Source of the DNA: CAZICM01 sp964537685
GTDB taxonomy: Bacteria; Myxococcota_A; Polyangia; Polyangiales; Polyangiaceae
NCBI GenBank assembly: GCA_964537685.1
Contig: CAZICM010000088.1
Location: 1 to 31,964 of the forward strand
Length of the DNA: 31,964 nt
Reading direction: 5' to 3'
Part shown: piece by piece, positions 1-7,280 of the stretch
How positions within the stretch are numbered: the stretch's first letter is position 1
Layout of the letters: each line of letters opens with the position of its first letter
Program-made: the position numbers and the translations under genes
Notes under the pieces: generated by a model
Told to the model about the DNA's origin: nothing
The model's input: only the letters and a program-made list of their open reading frames with translations
The model's database searches: none

Positions 1-2
1 AG

Positions 3-119
3 CGCTTCGCCGATATGGTCCACAAGCACAACCTCACCAACGCTCTTATGATCCCCGTCGAGCAATATCTCTGGGACCCGCTGCATAAGATTGTTCCTTA
101 TAGCAAGCATAAAAATTGA
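3..119 (+). CDS. 3' end of an unidentified gene (partial)
   Basis: An open frame enters from the left edge and runs 38 codons to a TGA at 117-119. The visible tail is hydrophilic to mildly amphipathic (…LIPVEQYLWDPLHK-like composition, ending in SKHKN) and has no motif I recognise. No hairpin with a T-run follows; instead a degenerate repeat array starts almost at once. The other two frames of this strand are also partly open, so the call rests on the codon pattern and the lack of stops. The function cannot be stated from this fragment. Confidence 0.45.
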   Translation, partial: RFADMVHKHNLTNALMIPVEQYLWDPLHKIVPYSKHKN

Positions 120-140
120 CCGGCCTCCCGCATTAGCAAG

Positions 141-680
141 CCTGCGAATACCCACACTTTCACACCACGCCCCAAGGAACCCGAGAACCATGCGCTGACG
201 GCGGGGCCGCCTCCGCCTATGCTTTCCGATAGACAGGTAAACGCCGGTTTAACCCTTGGATTGCTTCCAGGCAAGATTCCCAACCCCAAACCTCGGCCGG
301 ACATGTTTACCCTCGCTTCATCCAGAATTTTTTGAGCCCCGGCCGTTCTGCCCACCCAGGTTTTGTTTCCCAAAGACCATCGGCCAAGCTGCCCCTCCCC
401 TTTTTTGCTTTTCCATCCCGGGCAGGCTTATCTGCCCACCCCACTTTTGGAACTCGTTGATCCGGCAGCCCAGCCTGCCGCCCTCGCTTTTGATTTTTTA
501 AAGGCAGTGGCCTAATCTGCCCACCACGCTTTGCCTGCCAACTTCATCCCAGCCGTTCTGCCCATCCCAGATCGGCGCGCAAAGCGGACCCGGCAGCTCT
601 AGCCAGGCAGAATCCGGCGCCAAATGACAACCGGCAGCTCGCCTGCCCACAGGACTTTCGATTCCAATTTGGTGCCGGTC
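141..680. repeat. Degenerate ~42-bp tandem repeat array 1
   Basis: This gene-free stretch has a clear 41-43 bp periodicity. The anchor word TCTGCCCA, or a one- or two-base variant, begins at 347, 388, 431, 474, 516, 557 and 642; weaker units can be traced upstream at about 305, 261, 218 and perhaps 141. Each unit tends to run CTGCCCACCC, then a T-rich middle, then CCGGCAG, so CTGCC and GGCAG can pair within or between units. Several short open frames cross it and show a 14-residue periodicity, but they lack ribosome sites and look like by-products of a repeat whose length is a multiple of three. It sits between two converging gene ends. Confidence 0.6.
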
Positions 681-685
681 AATGT

Positions 686-1561
686 TTACTTCGCCACTTT
701 GGCTTTTAGGGCAGCGGCTTGCTTTAAGAGCGCCTGGGCTTGCGCCTCCAAATCGCTTGCCGTCACTTCCAGCGCCTTGCGTTCCGCTTCTTCCTTGGCC
801 GCTTGCTCGGCTTCCTGTTCTAGTTTGGCTAATAGTGCCTTGCGTTCCACAAGTTGCGCCTCTAGTTCCTCAATCGATGCCTTGACTTCATCGATGGTCT
901 CTTCTTCTTCCCGGGGAGCATCGGCATAGAAAAATAAGTCCCCAAAATTTTGCGGCAGATTGGGATGCTCAAAGGACAGTTTTCCTAAGCCTCCATGAGC
1001 CTCTTTGCGTTTGGCGTTCACTTTGTCAATGAACTGTTTGCGTATGCCTATATCTCTAAAATTCCGGCTCCTTGTTAAAGCATCATTCTTGGCAGCAGCG
1101 GCGTTTTTGCCGGCTGTAGTCAATGTGTCCGCATCAGGAGCAAGTGCCGCAAGAGCGCTAATGCCGCATTGAGATAAAATGGACGGCCAATCGAGCATTG
1201 CTATGAGTTGGCCCCCCAAAACAGGGCGCTTAAATTTGCTGAGCGCTTTGTCTTTAAAAAGAGCGGTGCGAAGCTGTTTGCGGGTGGGGCCGTCGCTGTA
1301 TTCATTGACGGCATTGGATGTGCGATTCGAGAAGGAATCGAGTTTTGAGTCAGCCTTGTCAACCGTCGCTTGAGCATTGGCCAATTCACTGAGGATATTG
1401 AGTTCCTCGAGGAGCACGCTTTGCCATTCGGTGCGCAATCCTTGAAACTCGGGTGTGAAGACGGCGGCTAAAGGCTCGGCGGACATGCTGGAGCAGGAAT
1501 AGTCTATTTCGCGCAGGAGCGCGAAGAGACTGATGGAGTAAGGCAGTACTCGTAATCCCAT
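686..1561 (-). CDS. Hypothetical protein with C-terminal coiled coil
   Basis: A 291-residue protein with no family I can name. Residues 1-25 are moderately hydrophobic but not a convincing signal peptide; an internal Met at residue 26 (position 1486) is an alternative start, and neither start has a clear Shine-Dalgarno. The middle part (about 85-215) is mixed alpha-helical with an Ala-rich patch. From about residue 215 to the end it is a long charged helix rich in Glu, Lys, Ala and Leu with heptad-like spacing, so a coiled coil and oligomerisation are likely. It is a single gene with no operon partner; its 3' end faces the repeat array. Soluble and cytoplasmic by composition. It could be a structural or scaffold protein, but that is only a guess. 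Confidence 0.7.
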   Translation of the reverse strand: MGLRVLPYSISLFALLREIDYSCSSMSAEPLAAVFTPEFQGLRTEWQSVLLEELNILSELANAQATVDKADSKLDSFSNRTSNAVNEYSDGPTRKQLRTALFKDKALSKFKRPVLGGQLIAMLDWPSILSQCGISALAALAPDADTLTTAGKNAAAAKNDALTRSRNFRDIGIRKQFIDKVNAKRKEAHGGLGKLSFEHPNLPQNFGDLFFYADAPREEEETIDEVKASIEELEAQLVERKALLAKLEQEAEQAAKEEAERKALEVTASDLEAQAQALLKQAAALKAKVAK

Positions 1562-1705
1562 GGGCGGGGACTTTAGGCGGGGGTGGGTTCTCGGGTCAAG
1601 GAAAAAAAGAGGGGGTGGGTGTTGAAGGCAGACAATTGTGGAAGGGATTTTTAAGGGGTTTGATGCTTGTCAAGAAAAAAATGAAGGTGTTGGTTGTTTT
1701 TCTTC

Positions 1706-1735
1706 TTGACCTCCATCCTTCCTTTGCGATATCTC
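1706..1735 (+). promoter_or_regulatory. Possible sigma-70-type promoter for the Uma2 gene
   Basis: TTGACC at 1706-1711 is followed after 17-18 bases by ATATCT/TATCTC at about 1729-1735. The start codon at 1745 is only about 10 bases further, so the transcript would be leaderless or nearly so. This agrees with the absence of a Shine-Dalgarno before 1745. The -10 match is weak. Confidence 0.3.
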
Positions 1736-1744
1736 TTCATCACC

Positions 1745-2338
1745 ATGGGCGAAGCCGCTGAAAAAATAGTCTATTCCTATGCAGAGTATTTGGCCGCAGA
1801 AGAAAAGAGCGATGTCAAACATGAATGGCTGAACGGTGAAATCATTGAAATGCCGCGGGGAATAGGCGAGCCTATGAGACCTGGAGAGCATGCCAGGCTC
1901 GCCGCAAGCCTTATTCAGCATCTAGCTAATGCTCTGAAGGGTAAGCCATGCAAAGTCTATTCTTCCGATCTCCGGGTAAAAGTCGAAGAAACAGGGTTGT
2001 GTACCTATCCCGATGTAAGCGTGGCCTGCGGGCATGTTGAAACAGCAGCCGACGATCGGCATGCTTTAATCAATCCTATTGTTCTGGTGGAAGTGCTTTC
2101 GGAAAGCTCGGAAGCTTATGACCGGGGAGAGAAGTTTTCTCATTACCGGCGTATCCCCTCGCTTCAGGAATATGTGCTGGTCTCTCAAAAATCAAAGCGT
2201 TTGGAAGTGTTTAGACGGGGGCCAGATGGTGGATGGATTCTGTTTGATGCCCGTCCGGGGGAGAGTTTGGTTTTGGCTTCGCTGGGGGTGTCTATTTCGG
2301 TGGATGAGGTGTATTTTGATCCGATGGCGGGGAAATAA
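1745..2338 (+). CDS. Uma2 family (DUF820) restriction-endonuclease-fold protein
   Basis: About 197 residues from the ATG at 1745; an earlier in-frame Met at 1694 would only add a hydrophobic, non-conserved leader. Uma2 hallmarks are present in order: a YAEYLAAEE start, the KHEWLNGEI strand, a YPDVSVACG segment carrying the metal-binding Asp, VLVEVLSESS carrying the acidic residue of the PD-(D/E)XK core, then YDRGEKFSHYR and SLQEYVLVSQ. This fold belongs to the PD-(D/E)XK nuclease superfamily. Uma2 proteins are often found in many copies per genome and their biological role is poorly known; some may derive from mobile elements. The length is normal for the family and the core acidic residues look intact. 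No partner gene is evident, and the next gene is convergent with a 19-bp gap. Confidence 0.9.
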   Translation: MGEAAEKIVYSYAEYLAAEEKSDVKHEWLNGEIIEMPRGIGEPMRPGEHARLAASLIQHLANALKGKPCKVYSSDLRVKVEETGLCTYPDVSVACGHVETAADDRHALINPIVLVEVLSESSEAYDRGEKFSHYRRIPSLQEYVLVSQKSKRLEVFRRGPDGGWILFDARPGESLVLASLGVSISVDEVYFDPMAGK

Positions 2339-2357
2339 GCCTTTTGTTATTTGTTCC

Positions 2358-3671
2358 TCACCATCCCAAAGGTTCCTTCTGCGCCATGCCAGGGTCGCGC
2401 TCGGCCATCGCCGCTGCATAAATATCCCGTCTCCAGCCACATCCATCGCATAGATGCCCCTGTTTTATGTCTCGTTGAATATGGGCTTCCCGTAGGTGTC
2501 TGGCTGGCTCTCCTTCCCATATCTCTTGAAGGGTTTGGGTGTTGAGATCGCCTAAGATCAGCTTGGCGTCGTCGTCCCGGCAACAGGGTACAATCCGGCC
2601 ATCCCAAAGGACGACGACCGAGCGAAAGGGATAGGTGCAACAGTAACGCAGGGGGGGTTTCTCGGGTTTGGATAGGGGATCGTCAGGATCGGGGCCGTCC
2701 AAGGGTTTGATATAGGCTTCTATATACGGCAGGTGAAGCCTCGCATAGCGCTCTAAAAATAAGGCGTGCTGATGGCGGTTTTTGCAAAGATCGAGCATTT
2801 GTATCACAATGCGGGGCGCTTTTGGTATTGTGCCCGCATAGGTGAGTAAGGCTTCGATGTTTTTCTCAGCTACGCTATACCGAGAAGCCGGGCCGCGAAT
2901 GGCTATCGATAGTTTGTCATCCAGCGCATCCAGGGAAAGTACGATGCGGGATAGGCCGGCATTTAATAGTTTTCTCATGAGGTCCGGTAATAATAGGGAC
3001 GGATTGAGCGATATTTCTGTGGGCAGATTCCGAAGGCTTGCTTCTTCAATAAAGCGATCGATTTGGGGATGTAAAAGGGATTCGCCTAAATGATGGAGTT
3101 CAAGCGGGCGATAGGCGGCTTGGCGGGGATGCATTTGATTGAGGAGTTTCTGGTAGAGTTCGAAGGACATCATGCCTGTGGGCCGTTTCATTTGGCCCGC
3201 TATGCCTCTCGGGCAAAAGGCGCAGTGCATCGGGCATAGGTTGGTCAGTTCTATTTGGTCGATATAGGGTATGGATGGGCGGTTGATCGATAATATATGG
3301 TCGGTATGGCGCTCACAGCTTTCTAGGCTGTTAAATAGGATGTTTTGCTGGATAAGCGCCGAAACGGCCGCGTCCACCGATGCCTGGCCGTATGCCCGAA
3401 TTAGCCGGCGCAATTGGGCCGGAGCTGCCAGGGGTTGCCATAAAGCCTTTACGATTTGCTCTTGTAGGCCGGGTAGCGCTGTCCGGGTTCCGCTAATTGC
3501 GTCGTCCACATACAAGATGCCCGTATCCAGCAGCGGCCGTAGGTAGGGCGATAGAATATAGGGCAGTGCAGGCATCATTGGGCGCTGCATGCTCCATACT
3601 CCATTTTGATGTCCGTGGCGAAACAATCCTCTAGGCATCCCCGGGCCACCTCGTATAGCGTTCTTCGCCAT
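2358..3671 (-). CDS. Radical SAM / SPASM domain enzyme
   Basis: About 437 residues from the ATG at 3671. An upstream TTG at 3689, with a GAGGA-like site before it, would add six residues; an internal Met at 3638 is a third option. The N-terminal ~135 residues form a helical segment of unknown role. The radical SAM core follows with the [4Fe-4S] motif CxxxCxxC at Cys146, Cys150 and Cys153 (CPMHCAFC). A C-terminal SPASM-type region holds the cysteines in RYCCTYPF, IVPCCRDDD and LCDGCGW, which would bind auxiliary clusters. Such enzymes modify peptides or small molecules by 5'-deoxyadenosyl radical chemistry. No precursor peptide gene is seen nearby, so the substrate is unknown. It is transcribed divergently from the OPT transporter, and the two starts touch. 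Confidence 0.88.
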   Translation of the reverse strand: MAKNAIRGGPGMPRGLFRHGHQNGVWSMQRPMMPALPYILSPYLRPLLDTGILYVDDAISGTRTALPGLQEQIVKALWQPLAAPAQLRRLIRAYGQASVDAAVSALIQQNILFNSLESCERHTDHILSINRPSIPYIDQIELTNLCPMHCAFCPRGIAGQMKRPTGMMSFELYQKLLNQMHPRQAAYRPLELHHLGESLLHPQIDRFIEEASLRNLPTEISLNPSLLLPDLMRKLLNAGLSRIVLSLDALDDKLSIAIRGPASRYSVAEKNIEALLTYAGTIPKAPRIVIQMLDLCKNRHQHALFLERYARLHLPYIEAYIKPLDGPDPDDPLSKPEKPPLRYCCTYPFRSVVVLWDGRIVPCCRDDDAKLILGDLNTQTLQEIWEGEPARHLREAHIQRDIKQGHLCDGCGWRRDIYAAAMAERDPGMAQKEPLGW

Positions 3672-5616
3672 GTCCGATTCTTCGCCCAACCGATCCGATT
3701 CCTCAGCGTCCTCGGCACCTGCGAATGAACAGGGGGTTCAGGCCGCGGGTCAGCCTAAATTTGCCTTTCTGCCTAAGCTGAATTCGCCGGGTTATTATCT
3801 GCTTCTCGCGGCAGTGGCGATTTTTATTCTGGGACCGCTGGGCGGTATCGCCGCGGCCTATATGAATTTTTCGCTCGGCTTTTTTGTGGGCGGTCAGGTG
3901 CTGGCGGGAATTTTGGGCAGCGCCGTGACCTATGGCTATGGCCCCGAAGGGAAACATGGGGCGAATTATATGCAGACCATGGCGGCGAGCGTGGCTTCGC
4001 TGGCAGGTATGGCGGTGCTGATTCAGGCGATGGTGTGGCTGAATATGCCTATGCCGGGTGCGTTGCCGCTGATGCTGTTTTTCGGCTGTATCGGGATGTT
4101 CGGTGTGGGGCTCGGGATGCTGTATACGCCGATTTTGGTCGATCGTTTAAAGCTTGAGTATCCGTCGGGTCATGCGGTGGCGAATATTCTTCGGGCGCTG
4201 ACCGATAAGCGTTTGTTAAAGCGTTCGATAGGTCAGCTCGCGGGTGGTGCCGGTTTGGGCGCGGCTTTCGCTTATTTGGTGGAGCATGTGAAGCCGATTG
4301 CCGCTTCGGGTATTTCGGGATCGACGATCGGTGCGGGGATGGTTGTGGGTTCGCGTATTGCGGTTCCAGGTTTGGTGATGGGTGTGGTGGGCTATGCGGT
4401 GACGCCTTATTTGGTGTCCATCGGTTGGCTGCAGGAGGGCGAGCCTTTTCGGAAGATTGGCTTTTTGATTGCGCTGGCGATGATTTTGGGTGCGGCGCTG
4501 GTGGATTTGACGCTGATTGGTATCGAGGCTGTCAAGCGGATTTCTAAGGCGAGGAGCGAAGGTGCTTCTACCGAGCAGGCGCCGGCCGAGCAAGGCTTTA
4601 AGCAAGTCGATTATAAGCGTTTGATTGCATGGGTTGTGCTGTGGGGCGTGGCGCTGGTGCTGGTGGCGACGCTGATGCTGGATCAGCCCATTGGATATAT
4701 TTTATTTGCGATTGCATTGACGCTTGTTTTTATTTTTATCAATGGGATTTCGACGGGTATCAGCGATTCAAATCCTATTTCAAGCGCCTTTGTGATTGCG
4801 GTGCTGCTGATGTCGGGGCTGGGTTTAAAAAATCCGATCGTGGGGCTGATGAGTGCTTCGATTTTGCTGGTTGCGTGTTCGGTGGGCGTGGATATGCAGC
4901 AGGATCGTTCAACGGGTTATAGGCTGGGGACGAATCGGGTCATTCAATTCCGGTATCAGGTGATTGGGATTGTGATGGGGGCGGTTTTGTGTGTGCTGCT
5001 GGCCAATACCTTTATGAAGGCGTATCCGGTGCTGAAGGTGGATACTTTTGCGAATCCCAATGCAAAGGTCGATCAGTGGCAGAGCGCGATGACTTTTAAG
5101 TTTGTGGGGGCGATCCGGGATTTGGGTCATTTGCCGCCCTATAAGATTAAGGCGCTTGTCATTGGGCTTGTTATTGGGCTGGGGACGGAAATTCTTCGGA
5201 AGGTGCTGCATAACAATAAAAAATATAAAAGTTTTATTCAGGGGTCGAAGAAGGGTTTTGTGGCGGGCTGGGTAATGGATTCGATTGTATTGTCGAGTCC
5301 TTATGCGTCGTCGTTTGGCGGTTTTGTGGAGTTGCCGGTGACGCTGTGGTTTGCGGCGGGTGGTGTGCTGTCTTCGTTGATCAATACGCTGACGCGGAAG
5401 CCTGCGAAGGTGATGAAAGAGGAAGGCGGTTCGGCGGAGGGCGAGGCCAAGGAGGGTGTGGGTGAAGCGGCGGGGCCAAAGGAAAAGGTGGCGGGGGACG
5501 ATTTGCCCGAGGATATGAGTACGACGTCGCTTGTGGGTGGAGGTTTAATCGCGGGTGAGGCGCTGTTTGCGCTTGCGGTCGGGCTGATTGGGCTGATTTC
5601 GCTGGTGGGTAAGTAG
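3670..5616 (+). CDS. OPT family oligopeptide/metal-chelate transporter
   Basis: A 648-residue polytopic inner-membrane protein with roughly 14-16 hydrophobic helices. After a hydrophilic Ser/Pro-rich N-terminus of about 30 residues the membrane segments begin. Diagnostic OPT-family stretches include YPSGHAVANILRALTD, a region with ISTGISDSNPISSAF, and a VGVDMQQDRSTGY loop. OPT proteins import small peptides or metal-siderophore/nicotianamine-type complexes using the proton gradient; the substrate cannot be read from sequence. A charged Glu/Lys/Gly loop near residues 580-610 is probably cytoplasmic. The ATG at 3670 overlaps the start of the divergent radical SAM gene, and its stop directly abuts the stop of the convergent DUF4846 gene. 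A link between the radical SAM product and this transporter is possible but only inferred from position. Confidence 0.9.
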   Translation: MSDSSPNRSDSSASSAPANEQGVQAAGQPKFAFLPKLNSPGYYLLLAAVAIFILGPLGGIAAAYMNFSLGFFVGGQVLAGILGSAVTYGYGPEGKHGANYMQTMAASVASLAGMAVLIQAMVWLNMPMPGALPLMLFFGCIGMFGVGLGMLYTPILVDRLKLEYPSGHAVANILRALTDKRLLKRSIGQLAGGAGLGAAFAYLVEHVKPIAASGISGSTIGAGMVVGSRIAVPGLVMGVVGYAVTPYLVSIGWLQEGEPFRKIGFLIALAMILGAALVDLTLIGIEAVKRISKARSEGASTEQAPAEQGFKQVDYKRLIAWVVLWGVALVLVATLMLDQPIGYILFAIALTLVFIFINGISTGISDSNPISSAFVIAVLLMSGLGLKNPIVGLMSASILLVACSVGVDMQQDRSTGYRLGTNRVIQFRYQVIGIVMGAVLCVLLANTFMKAYPVLKVDTFANPNAKVDQWQSAMTFKFVGAIRDLGHLPPYKIKALVIGLVIGLGTEILRKVLHNNKKYKSFIQGSKKGFVAGWVMDSIVLSSPYASSFGGFVELPVTLWFAAGGVLSSLINTLTRKPAKVMKEEGGSAEGEAKEGVGEAAGPKEKVAGDDLPEDMSTTSLVGGGLIAGEALFALAVGLIGLISLVGK

Positions 5617-6657
5617 TTAGTCCAGGCGGCGCAATGATTCCCAGGGAAATGGGGCGGGCCAGAAGGGTGTTTGGACGCCTTCTGCCGTAGGATTGATTTC
5701 AAACCATCGTTCCGATCGATTGGGGCGCAGGACATGAAAGCTCTGCGCGGGCATAAAGCCTTGGCCCAATAAAACAAGCTTTTTTCCGGCTTCATTTTGA
5801 GCCATGTCGAGCACGAGCACGGCATGGCCCGGGGAGCCGGGTAAGATAAAAAAGTCGCCGGGCCGGAGTTGTTCGAGTTTTATTTTTGAGGCTTGATTGG
5901 CGAGGGCTCCGGTATTTGCCCACATGAATACGGCATCGAGATAGCGGCGGAAAGATGCATGATCGCCGCCTTCGGGATCGGGTTTGGATTGAGCTTTCCA
6001 TCGAATGGCATTTCCATCTTGCACAATTCGCTCGCCCTGCATCCAGCGGGCATAGGGCATGGCGGTTCCGGCGGCGGCTTTGTAGTTCATGTCGCGCGCG
6101 CCTTGTGACCATTTCCATTCGGCATGGAGGCGGATTACGCTGTCGGCGCATTGCTGGAGGTCGTCGTGGCCTGTGTCGATGGAGACGACGGCGGCGACGT
6201 TTTCATGGTTCTCGGGCAAGAGGATGTCGCCCTTGTAGGTGACGACGGGGCTTGGGTTTTTGGCCAGGGGGAGGTTGCGAAGCCATTCGCCGAAGGAGCC
6301 GGGTGTTGTTGTTACCCTTGTAAATCCGGGCGGTGGTGAAATGCGTTGATGGAGTGCATCGATGGGTTCGGCGTAGGCGGGAGCGCTGTCGCGGCGTTTG
6401 GGGAGGGCGCCTTCGGCAAGCCAGGGATAGTGTTTGGGGTCGGGGATATAAGGGGTTTTGGCGGGGGGCGGGGCCGGGTTGTCTTGGGATTTTGTTGGGG
6501 CTGTAAGTGGTGCGGGCGAGGCTGTGACGCGGGTTTCGCTGGGCGCGGGGATGATGTCGGCGCGCTGGACAGGTTTGGGATTTTCGGGTGTGCAGGCCGA
6601 GAGAGCGGCGATGCCAATGCCAACCAAGAGTGAGCCGGTGCGGCCGAGTTTGAGCAT
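5617..6657 (-). CDS. DUF4846 family lipoprotein, papain-like Cys/His features
   Basis: 346 residues. Residues 1-22 form a lipoprotein signal with lipobox LSAC (Cys22), followed by a Pro/Ala-rich linker to about residue 75. The DUF4846 domain then shows its usual blocks: PPGFTRV, GSFGEWLRNLPL, DDLQQCADSVIRLHAEW, a FRRYLDAVFMWANTGAL helix, RPGDFFILPGSPGHAVLVLD, and GQGFMPAQSFHVL. Cys170 and His278 sit as the nucleophile and base would in NlpC/CHAP-type peptidases, which suggests an envelope hydrolase; this is inference because DUF4846 has no assigned activity that I know. It is exported and probably anchored in a membrane. The gene ends exactly against the OPT stop (5616/5617) with no terminator between them, so transcripts from the two sides should overlap. 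Confidence 0.85.
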   Translation of the reverse strand: MLKLGRTGSLLVGIGIAALSACTPENPKPVQRADIIPAPSETRVTASPAPLTAPTKSQDNPAPPPAKTPYIPDPKHYPWLAEGALPKRRDSAPAYAEPIDALHQRISPPPGFTRVTTTPGSFGEWLRNLPLAKNPSPVVTYKGDILLPENHENVAAVVSIDTGHDDLQQCADSVIRLHAEWKWSQGARDMNYKAAAGTAMPYARWMQGERIVQDGNAIRWKAQSKPDPEGGDHASFRRYLDAVFMWANTGALANQASKIKLEQLRPGDFFILPGSPGHAVLVLDMAQNEAGKKLVLLGQGFMPAQSFHVLRPNRSERWFEINPTAEGVQTPFWPAPFPWESLRRLD

Positions 6658-6846
6658 GTTGATGAGTGTACGAAGAAATGGGGCGCGACGAAAACAGCGT
6701 AAGAATCGAAGCGGTGAAAAAGCGCTTTTCTGATGGGTGGTCCTGGCTTAGGATGATGGGGCGCATGCGCGGTGATTCGGACTGCGCATCTGATTCTTGA
6801 TAAGATAAGAAGCATGCTGTTCCGATGAGGCTGCATGCATTGAGGT

Positions 6847-6851
6847 AGGAG
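6847..6851 (+). promoter_or_regulatory. Shine-Dalgarno site fixing the start at 6859
   Basis: AGGAG lies seven bases before the ATG at 6859. Most genes in this window lack so good a site, so it firmly supports this short gene and its start. Confidence 0.7.
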
Positions 6852-6858
6852 CTGTCAT

Positions 6859-7227
6859 ATGAGCTTGGATATTGCCGAAGCGGCCAAGACCTATGAGTTT
6901 AGGGCGGGCCGCCAGATCAGCTACAATGAGATGAAGTGCAATCAATTTGTGCTCGCGGTGCTGCGTTCGACGGTGGCGGCGGATTTTCCGAATACGCTGG
7001 CGGATGATTTTCAGCACTCGCCGCGCTTTATGAAGGTGAATGATCCGAGGGCGGGTGATTTGGTTCATTGGCCGGGTCATATCGGGATTGTGCTGGATCC
7101 CGATCAGGGTATTTTTATTGGCTCGCAGACGAAGAATGGTGTGTCGGAGTCGAATTATAAGTCGGGCTATTGGAATGGTGAATTTGGTGGGAAGCGGCCC
7201 GATTATTTCCTTCGTTTTCTTGGCTAA
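6859..7227 (+). CDS. Small NlpC/P60- or CHAP-like amidase/endopeptidase
   Basis: A 122-residue single-domain protein with a strong ribosome site. The papain-like layout is visible: Cys27 in MKCNQFVLAVL at the head of a helix, then RAGDLVHWPGHIGIVLD with His74 on the next strand, then a GSQTKNGVS strand and an aromatic C-terminus (PDYFLRFLG). These enzymes cleave peptide bonds in peptidoglycan stems or crosslinks. It has no signal peptide, transmembrane segment or cell-wall-binding domain, which is odd for a housekeeping wall enzyme and matches the build of delivered amidase toxins (type VI Tae-like) or phage endolysins. It is divergent from the DUF4846 lipoprotein, which has a related Cys...GD...PGH layout. 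A strong terminator follows. An immunity role for a neighbour cannot be shown. Confidence 0.75.
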   Translation: MSLDIAEAAKTYEFRAGRQISYNEMKCNQFVLAVLRSTVAADFPNTLADDFQHSPRFMKVNDPRAGDLVHWPGHIGIVLDPDQGIFIGSQTKNGVSESNYKSGYWNGEFGGKRPDYFLRFLG

Positions 7228-7247
7228 TTTTATTCGATTATGCGTTG

Positions 7248-7278
7248 GGCCGTGGGATGGATTCCACGGCCTTTTTTT
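7248..7278 (+). terminator. Rho-independent terminator
   Basis: GGCCGTGG (7248-7255) pairs perfectly with CCACGGCC (7264-7271) across an 8-base loop, followed by seven T residues (7272-7278). It lies 20 bases after the NlpC-like stop and 3 bases before the convergent kinase stop. The lack of a comparable A-run on the left makes it mainly a plus-strand terminator. Confidence 0.9.
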
Positions 7279-7280
7279 AT

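Noticed and set aside
98..501. Short open frames over repeat array 1 as proteins
   Set aside because: They overlap each other on both strands, lack ribosome sites and mirror the 14-codon repeat period.
141..680. CRISPR array at the 42-bp repeats
   Set aside because: Periodicity is in the whole unit, not in conserved repeats alternating with unrelated spacers; units drift and no cas gene is present. The same applies to 24880-25260.
1745..2338. Uma2 protein as half of a toxin-antitoxin pair
   Set aside because: No small partner gene is adjacent on either side; flanking genes are on the other strand.
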